Positions 58,072 through 64,000 of a stretch of DNA of 64,000 nucleotides are shown here, piece by piece; the first letter of the stretch is position 1; the number at the start of each line of letters is the position of its first letter. Below the pieces are notes generated by a model. It did not search any database. It worked only from the letters and a program-made list of their open reading frames with translations, and was not told where the DNA came from. This DNA comes from Amanita rubescens (lineage: Eukaryota; Basidiomycota; Agaricomycetes; Agaricales; Amanitaceae), in assembly GCA_015039365.1 (NCBI GenBank), contig WION01000025.1:124001-188000 (forward strand), read 5' to 3'. The position numbers and the translations under genes are program-made.

Positions 58072-59409
58072 ATGGCCCTACCAGCTGCGCTCACCGCCAT
58101 CGCGCTGGCAGGTTTCACTTACATCATGCGCCGAAACAGGATACAAATTGTCCAACCAACCTTTGACGAAACCGGAAATATCATTGGAGCAACCACAATT
58201 ACGGCCGTACCTACAATGGAAACTATTGCAACAGAAACGGAAGATGCAACTATTGCTGCAGCAGCAATGGGAGCAAGCATTGCAACCGTTGTAGAACAAT
58301 TACGGATACAGAATGAAAATTTCCAACGGCAACTAGCCCAACAACAACAAGAGTTTGAAAGACAACTCGGACGAGAACGACGGGCCGCCGAAAGAGCAGA
58401 TAGGGACGCCGACAGACTTAGGACACGACCACCGGAGCTAAAAATTGAACCACCGGAACATTACGAAGGCGAACCAGCGGAAATTGACTCATGGCTCAGA
58501 AGGATGAATTATTACTTCGTCCAAGTAAGGTTAACAGACGACATTGCACGAGTCACGTACGCGATCCAACGGATCAGGAAAGGAAAAGGAAACCGAGCAT
58601 CAAACTGGGCAAATGGCAAAATAGGAGAAATCGCCCAGAACGACGAAGAAAGGGTCAGATTCGCAAACACCTATCCAGGACGAGTCTGTACCCACCACCA
58701 GGCATGCACAACGGTACCAGCAGAAGAGGCGACCCCAGAACACCCGGCATGGGAGGAATACGAATTCATTCATAAACCACCCTTCATGAATTGGAACGCA
58801 TTTGCACAGGAAGCAAGGCAATACTTCCTAACAACGGAAACACGCGACGAAGCCATAAAGAAACTTCGGGAACTAAAACAAGGAGACAAAACCATCGAGG
58901 AATATATTATCGAATTCAAAGGATGGGCCCAACTCTCAGGCTTCGACGAAATCGCTCTAATTGATCAATTCAAGAAAGGTGTTAAAGTCGGAGTAGGCCG
59001 AAGAGTAATAGAATTAGGGAATCCCGGAGACGGAAGCGAACCAGGACAATTACAAGCATGGTACAACAGGGCAACTGAAATAGAAAGGCAATTCAGAGAA
59101 GCCGAAAAATACTATGGAAAAAGAGAATTTAAGGTAACAAGGACCAACGCCCAAGCTGGCCCTAGCCAACCGAAAAAGGAAACAATCACGGTCAAAGTTA
59201 AAGACGAAAACGCGATGGATGTAGACCAAACTCCAACAACAAGACCTCCGCCCAAATGTTACAACTGCGGAAAGATCGGTCACATCGCAAAATATTGTAA
59301 AGGAAAAACCGTGATTAGAAGACAAGCCGTAGGAGACTATTTCGGATCAATGACCGAAACAGAAAAGACGGAAATGAAAGAAAGGTTGGGTTTTGTGAAA
59401 GATCAATGA
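58072..59409 (+). CDS. E3 Gag (445 aa)
   Basis: The ATG at 58072 is in a good context (AAACCATGG). A hydrophobic N-terminus (LTAIALAGFTYIM) precedes a coiled-coil region (about residues 80-125, EQLRIQNENFQRQLAQQQQE), the capsid domain (PPEHYEGEPAEIDSWLRRMN to about residue 340) and the zinc knuckle CYNCGKIGHIAKYC near residue 400. It forms the particle shell and binds RNA. The slippery GGGTTTT at 59388-59394 lets a fraction of ribosomes move to pol. The frame is intact. Confidence 0.85.
   Translation: MALPAALTAIALAGFTYIMRRNRIQIVQPTFDETGNIIGATTITAVPTMETIATETEDATIAAAAMGASIATVVEQLRIQNENFQRQLAQQQQEFERQLGRERRAAERADRDADRLRTRPPELKIEPPEHYEGEPAEIDSWLRRMNYYFVQVRLTDDIARVTYAIQRIRKGKGNRASNWANGKIGEIAQNDEERVRFANTYPGRVCTHHQACTTVPAEEATPEHPAWEEYEFIHKPPFMNWNAFAQEARQYFLTTETRDEAIKKLRELKQGDKTIEEYIIEFKGWAQLSGFDEIALIDQFKKGVKVGVGRRVIELGNPGDGSEPGQLQAWYNRATEIERQFREAEKYYGKREFKVTRTNAQAGPSQPKKETITVKVKDENAMDVDQTPTTRPPPKCYNCGKIGHIAKYCKGKTVIRRQAVGDYFGSMTETEKTEMKERLGFVKDQ
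59388..59394 (+). promoter_or_regulatory. E3 -1 frameshift heptamer GGGTTTT
   Basis: TTG GGT TTT GTG in gag; the -1 frame GGG TTT TGT GAA stays open into pol. It lies 12 bases before the gag stop (59407-59409). The same heptamer is used by E2. Confidence 0.65.
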
Positions 59410-60483
59410 AGGATAGTCCCTCTTCGTTGATCTCCGATCGATGTATTTATGAATCTCTAGTACCTTCCGAATATGTATCCCTTGAATCAATAATATACGA
59501 GGTGAAACAAAAGGAAGGAAAGATTCGGAACACATCGATAAGGGACAAAACAAGCAAACTCAAAAATTCATCAGCCGCATGGATGATAAGACAATTATGG
59601 AAATACCCGGAACAAGGAGTTACGCAATTACGAACATTCGCCCACCAAACCTTTAGAGAACAAATTGATGAAGAGTTAATCAATAAAATCAATGATCTCG
59701 GAGAAGAAGAAGCAATCTGGTACCTGCGAAAACTCAGAGAACCGCAATGGATCGGAGCATCAGGACACAGGGAAATGGACATACGAATCATCCTCACCAC
59801 TTTGGACACAGAAGAAAACTTCGACACCATAGCATTGATCGACAGCGGATGCATGATGTCTGCGATATCCAAACAGTTTGTCGAGGAACATAAAATCAAT
59901 ACAACCAAACTACCACGAGCGATAACCGCTACTAACGCCGATGGAACGTTAAACGTCGGAGGAAAGATAACGGACATGGTCACGATCAAAATGAGAATTT
60001 ACGACCATGAAGAAACACTAGAACTGGCGGTGGTAAATATTGGAAAGAAAGACGTATTCCTCGGACATGACTGGTTAGAACATCATAACCCAGAGATCGA
60101 ATGGAGAAAGGCCCAAATAAAATTCTCAAAATGTCCAGGAGAATGTTACGACGAGTCATGGGTCAGAGAACCAGAAGATGAAATCGAGCAATATAATCCA
60201 GCAGAAGATAAAATACTGGCCATTGATATTGATCGACCCGAATTCATACGACACGTCGATCTCCCCTGGATAAAAATACGAGCAAAATCAAACTTTGCAA
60301 CTGATATCGCAGGAGCCAACCAGATCGAAAGAACCTGGAAGGAAATAGTACCGGAAGTCTATCGCGACTACAAAGAAGTGTTTGAAAAACAGACATTCGA
60401 CCAATTACCGCCAAGAAGGGCATGGGACCACGCAATTGAATTAACACCAGGAGCAAAAATGGTGGATTGCAAAATATACCCGT
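59388..60483 (+). pseudogene. E3 pol, part 1: protease region
   Basis: The -1 frame runs from the slip site; an ATG at 59406 overlaps the gag stop as ATGA. The protease motif is ALIDSGCMMSAIS (about residues 138-150 from that ATG), with VFLGHDWLEHHNPEIEW downstream. It ends in KIYP where E4 has inserted; the lost part resumes at 63104 with NPEEQKQLDEF. Without E4 the frame would be open. Confidence 0.85.
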
Positions 60484-60880
60484 TGTAACGAGCCGATTCC
60501 GGCTACGTTGGAACCGATCTCCGAAGCCTTCCGAAGCTCCCCGAAGCACTCCGAGCCTATGCTCGATCCCGGAGGATGATCGTTTGTGTTCGGACGCATG
60601 TACAGGCCTCGGACTTGGTGCAGGATTTGTCACATGGTCACCTCGTGCCTCCGTAGTATATATACCATTGTGTACGTAGTTGTACTTAGCGAATTATCAC
60701 CCCATTACTGCTCCGAGTTCGATTCCTTTCGTTCCCTTCGTTCCTCGGTGCTTCGGACACCTTCCACTCGTTCACCTTCGTCTTCGGCACCCTCTCTGCA
60801 CCCGAGGCACCCCCAGGACTGACCTCCGAAGCCCCTTTGGCCGAACGCACTTCCGCATCGGCCTTCTTCTGATCGTTTCA
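60484..60880 (+). repeat. E4 5' LTR
   Basis: TGTAACGAGCC...GATCGTTTCA, 397 bp, with GTATATATACC near 60655-60665 as TATA box. Confidence 0.9.
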
Positions 60881-60882
60881 AC

Positions 60883-60900
60883 TGGAGCCCACCGCGAGGG
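60883..60900 (+). promoter_or_regulatory. E4 primer binding site of the tRNA type
   Basis: TGGAGCCCACCGCGAGGG starts two bases after the LTR; TGG pairs with a tRNA CCA end. Unlike E1-E3 I find no complement at the LTR transcript start. The tRNA cannot be named with certainty. Confidence 0.5.
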
Positions 60901-61256
60901 GCTCTTAGGTCAGTCCGTCGGTCATTCCTTTCACCCAACCGCTGCACAGAAAGCATCGGACAAGTTCCGGTGTCACTTGGAATCTCCTCCGAGCCACTCC
61001 AAGCACTCTGCCGGCCTCCCCATAGCTCAGAGACCATACCCCGCCGACCTTTCTTCAATTATACCCTCCCCGCTCTTTACACTGCAGTAGCCTTCACCAC
61101 TTGGCCCCACAGCACCAGCACAGCATCAGCCGAATAACACCCACACGTGCCGCCACTCCCGATCCAGCTCCGATCGATCAATAGCTTTTGCCCCTGGATC
61201 CCTTAGCCTCCCTTCCATCAGAATAGCTCGCTTCGCTTCGGCCTACCAGTAACATC

Positions 61257-62798
61257 ATGACCGAACCAAACCGCCGCATGCCCATCCGAACGAACAAGGA
61301 GGCACCCTGCTTCCGAGGCACTGCCGCTGGCCTTGAGAGATACCTCGAAGATATCGAGATGATCTGTGAGGATAGACAACGCTCCGGAGATGCCGAACTG
61401 ATCAAATGGGCCGTCTACTATACTGATGAGAAATCTTCCGAGATCTGGAGAGCCGCTCGAGACACCCTATCGGATCCGAAAACCTGGGATGCGTTTAAGA
61501 AAGCGATTTCCGAGATCTACCCCGAGGCACAGCCCGATCGCCGCCACACTATTGCAGCACTACACGCCATTTCCGGCCGCTTCTCAGTGCAAAATGTTGC
61601 ATCGGAGACAGCCCTCGCTGAGTATCACAGGGAATTTTCCGGAACAGCTCAATACCTCATCGGAAAGCGCCGCATGACACGCCGTGAGGCAAGCATCATG
61701 TACATGTCCGCATTCCCTCCGGATCTCCGACCCGATATCACTACTCGGCTCACAATCAAGTACCCGGACGTCCACCCCGATGACGGCTATGATCTAAAGG
61801 ACATGAATAGTGCCGCACAATTCATTATCAGCTCAAGGTCTGCTATAGCCTTGCTCGCCGCGACCACCCCACAAGCTCCGACGCTTCCAACGCCTCCGAC
61901 ACCTATCCCTACTCCCCCTCCGAGCACTGCCTTCGCTCCGAGCACAGCTTCCACCCATCTCCTTAGCGGATGCATTTTCTGCGGAGATATCAATCATCGG
62001 ACAGCCTGGTGCCATATCAGGGATGAATATGCAAGGCAAGGGAAGATCAAAATAGTCGACGGACGGATTCAATTTTTGGACGGCAACGAACCGAATGCAT
62101 TCCAATACCGCCACTTCGGACAATGGTTCAAAGAACGCATCGATGTATGGCTGCTGAGGTACACACAGCCGACCGCTCCGAAGCCATTTGTGTCCTCCAA
62201 CTACTTCCTGGAAGCTCTAGACCACTCCGGAACGCATACCACCGAGCCTGTCAATACTGAAGCACTGCAAAACGTACATACGACTCCGACGCACATACAC
62301 ATTAGCACCACGATCCCTAATCAATCCACGCTCCCTAATACCACCCCCTCCGAACCCTCTGAACCCTCCAGACCCTCCGACGCTCCTACCACTACAACGC
62401 ATGATACTGCCGAGACCTCCGAGGCTCCTGATGACCCCACCACTGCTACGCCAATTTCTGCCACCCCGGAAACCCTCGGCGACCCCATCGCCGAAGTCTT
62501 TATCATTTCCGAGCCATCTGGCATCCCAACAGCTGCCATTCCGAGACCTGATTCCGCCGAAATTCCGACCGCCGCCCTGACCGCCTGCACAATTGAAGAA
62601 AGCGAGATGAGAAGAACCCACCCACCACTTCCCTTCTACTTCCTATCACCATCCGATCTCCCAGACCTGACCAGGAGGTCAGTATTAAAAGTACCCAGGA
62701 GGTGTAACGAGCCGATTCCGGCTACGTTGGAACCGATCTCCGAAGCCTTCCGAAGCTCCCCGAAGCACTCCGAGCCTATGCTCGATCCCGGAGGATGA
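61257..62798 (+). CDS. E4 Gag-like protein (513 aa), tail coded by the 3' LTR
   Basis: The protein has a capsid-like N-terminal domain (APCFRGTAAGLERYLEDIEM, then WAVYYTDEKSSEIWRA), helices up to about residue 190, a Pro/Thr linker and one zinc knuckle CIFCGDINHRTAWC near residue 240. The C-terminal half is Thr/Pro/Glu-rich. The last 31 or so codons lie within the 3' LTR (from 62703), where a TGA at 62796-62798 ends the frame. It probably forms particles that a related autonomous element equips with enzymes. Confidence 0.8.
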   Translation: MTEPNRRMPIRTNKEAPCFRGTAAGLERYLEDIEMICEDRQRSGDAELIKWAVYYTDEKSSEIWRAARDTLSDPKTWDAFKKAISEIYPEAQPDRRHTIAALHAISGRFSVQNVASETALAEYHREFSGTAQYLIGKRRMTRREASIMYMSAFPPDLRPDITTRLTIKYPDVHPDDGYDLKDMNSAAQFIISSRSAIALLAATTPQAPTLPTPPTPIPTPPPSTAFAPSTASTHLLSGCIFCGDINHRTAWCHIRDEYARQGKIKIVDGRIQFLDGNEPNAFQYRHFGQWFKERIDVWLLRYTQPTAPKPFVSSNYFLEALDHSGTHTTEPVNTEALQNVHTTPTHIHISTTIPNQSTLPNTTPSEPSEPSRPSDAPTTTTHDTAETSEAPDDPTTATPISATPETLGDPIAEVFIISEPSGIPTAAIPRPDSAEIPTAALTACTIEESEMRRTHPPLPFYFLSPSDLPDLTRRSVLKVPRRCNEPIPATLEPISEAFRSSPKHSEPMLDPGG

Positions 62799-63099
62799 TC
62801 GTTTGTGTTCGGACGCATGTACAGGCCTCGGACTTGGTGCAGGATTTGTCACATGGTCACCTCGTGCCTCCGTAGTATATATACCATTGTGTACGTAGTT
62901 GTACTTAGCGAATTATCACCCCATTACTGCTCCGAGTTCGATTCCTTTCGTTCCCTTCGTTCCTCGGTGCTTCGGACACCTTCCACTCGTTCACCTTCGT
63001 CTTCGGCACCCTCTCTGCACCCGAGGCACCCCCAGGACTGACCTCCGAAGCCCCTTTGGCCGAACGCACTTCCGCATCGGCCTTCTTCTGATCGTTTCA
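62703..63099 (+). repeat. E4 3' LTR
   Basis: 397 bp, no difference from the 5' LTR noticed. A short purine tract (AGGAGG) precedes it. Confidence 0.9.
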
Positions 63100-63103
63100 C
63101 CGT

Positions 63104-64000
63104 TAAACCCAGAAGAACAAAAACAATTGGACGAATTCCTGAAAGAACAATTGGAAACGGGAAGGATCAAACCAAGTAAATCACCCATGGCATCGCCATT
63201 CTTCTTCGTAAAAAAGAAAGACGGAAAACTACGACCAGTCCAAGATTATCGGAAATTAAATGAAATGACTATCAAAAACAGATATCCATTACCGTTAATC
63301 TCAGAATTAATCGACAAATTATCCGAAGCAAAATACTTCTCGAAGATGGACGTAAGATGGGGATACAATAACATTAGGATCAAAGAAGGAGACGAATGGA
63401 AAGCCGCGTTCCGAACGAATCGTGGATTATTCGAACCGCTGGTAATGTTCTTCGGATTAACCAATTCACCGGCGACATTCCAAACAATGATGAATGATAT
63501 CTTTAGAGAGGAAATTGCCGAAGGATGGGTCGTAATCTACATGGATGACATCCTAGTATTCTCAAAAGACAAGAAAGAACATCAAGGACAAGTCAAGAGA
63601 ATCCTCGAAAAACTACGACAACACCAACTTTCCTTAAAAGCAGAGAAATGTTACTTCGAACAAGAGGAGATTGAATTCCTAGGATTAATCATTTCAAATA
63701 AAGGAATACGAATGGACCCTAATAAAGTGAAGGCGATAGCCGAATGGCCAACGCCAACAACGAAAAGGGAACTTCAACAATTCCTCGGATTTGTCAATTT
63801 CTACCGAAGATTCATTAAAGGCTTTGCGAAAATAGCGAAAGCATTAACAAAACTTACGGGAAAAATTGAATGGTTATGGACGGAATTACAACAAGAAGCA
63901 TTCGAAGGATTAAAAAAGGAAATCGCCTCCGAAAGAGTCCTCATCATCCCTAAACCAGGAAGACCCTTCCGAATGGAAACAGACGCATCAGATTTCGCAA
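63104..64000 (+). pseudogene. E3 pol, part 2: reverse transcriptase, runs off the window
   Basis: The frame resumes after E4 and stays open to the end. RT motifs: RIKPSKSPMASPFFFVKKKD, LRPVQDYRKLNEMTI, MDVRWGYNNIRI, GLTNSPATFQTMMN and the catalytic YMDDILVFS, then FLGFVNFYRRFIKGFAK and the start of RNase H (METDASDFA). It is more distant from E1 and E2 than these are from each other. Confidence 0.9.

Larger units (their letters stand above)
60484..63099 (+). mobile_element. E4: gag-only LTR element, 2.6 kb, in E3 pol
   Basis: Two 397-bp LTRs look identical and are flanked by CCGT (60480-60483 and 63100-63103). The only ORF is Gag-like; no protease, RT or integrase is present. It lies in the same strand as E3. 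The identical LTRs mean a very recent move, so enzymes were supplied in trans. A 4-bp duplication is also seen at the solo LTR in E1, so it is a family trait. Confidence 0.9.
57588..64000 (+). mobile_element. E3: Ty3/Gypsy element, 5' part, runs off the window
   Basis: The element starts with TGTCAAGCC at 57588 directly after exon 3 sequence of copy C (the duplicated target is probably GTTCT; the other side is outside). Gag and pol follow in -1 frames. The pol is interrupted by E4 (60484-63099) and resumes in frame. The 5' LTR ends TGACA at 57913. Confidence 0.85.

Noticed and set aside
60586..60822. 78-codon frame starting MFGRMYRPRTW, repeated at 62805 and, changed, at 35697
   Set aside because: It lies wholly or largely inside the E4-family LTR and its copies; a shadow frame of the LTR.

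Overview
The window looks like a gene-rich fungal chromosome arm running into a transposon-dense block. Introns of about 50-68 bp with GT...AG ends and CTRAY-like branch sites, small secreted proteins with Kex2-type KR sites, an Eos1-like protein and Ty3/Gypsy chromoviruses all fit a filamentous basidiomycete, probably an Agaricomycete. The species cannot be told from this sequence.

Left part (1-10.9 kb): the C-terminus of a GH18-like chitinase; a decayed membrane-protein gene; four tandem genes for small secreted proteins (1278-6646), each of three exons, in which the apparent stop codon (TAA) lies inside a GTAAGT splice donor and a conserved third exon supplies the true C-terminus; an Eos1-like ER membrane protein; and, convergent to it, a large nucleotidyltransferase-like protein with a Q/P-rich tail.

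Right part (11.2-57.6 kb): four copies (A 11.2-16.8 kb, +; B 18.5-39.9 kb, -, split and 5'-truncated; D 41.9-47.0 kb, -; C 51.9-57.6 kb, -, 5'-truncated) of a gene encoding a P-loop GTPase (GRANAGKT, DSQG, TKFD) followed by an extraordinary array of about 63-bp units. Each unit is a complete spliceosomal intron (GTGAGT...CAACAG), and neighbouring introns are separated by exactly three bases, so the gene appears to be written one codon per exon. Copy A can be read through 73 exons, 58 of them single codons, as one open frame of 1356 nt (451 aa) in 5.6 kb. Copies A and B encode 36 identical residues of about 55 in the array although their introns have diverged, and none of roughly 210 triplets in the four copies is a stop codon. 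This is the most remarkable feature of the window.

Transposons are nested in and around these genes. E1 (19306-36540, 5-bp target duplication) sits in an intron of array B. E2 (23931-32473) sits in the reverse transcriptase of E1. A solo LTR lies in the leader of E1. E3 (57588 to beyond the window) cuts exon 3 of copy C. E4 (60484-63099), a gag-only element with identical LTRs, sits in the pol of E3. Two hAT-like non-autonomous elements (39929-41060, 52572-53538) and a further solo LTR (17290-17975) complete the set. E1, E2 and E3 share a Tf1-type self-priming layout (11-13 nt of the predicted RNA 5' end complementary to the site just after the 5' LTR) and a -1 slippery heptamer at the gag-pol junction. 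E1 and E2 carry an extra ORF after integrase.

The rest (47-51.5 kb and 16.8-18.5 kb) holds little I can support.
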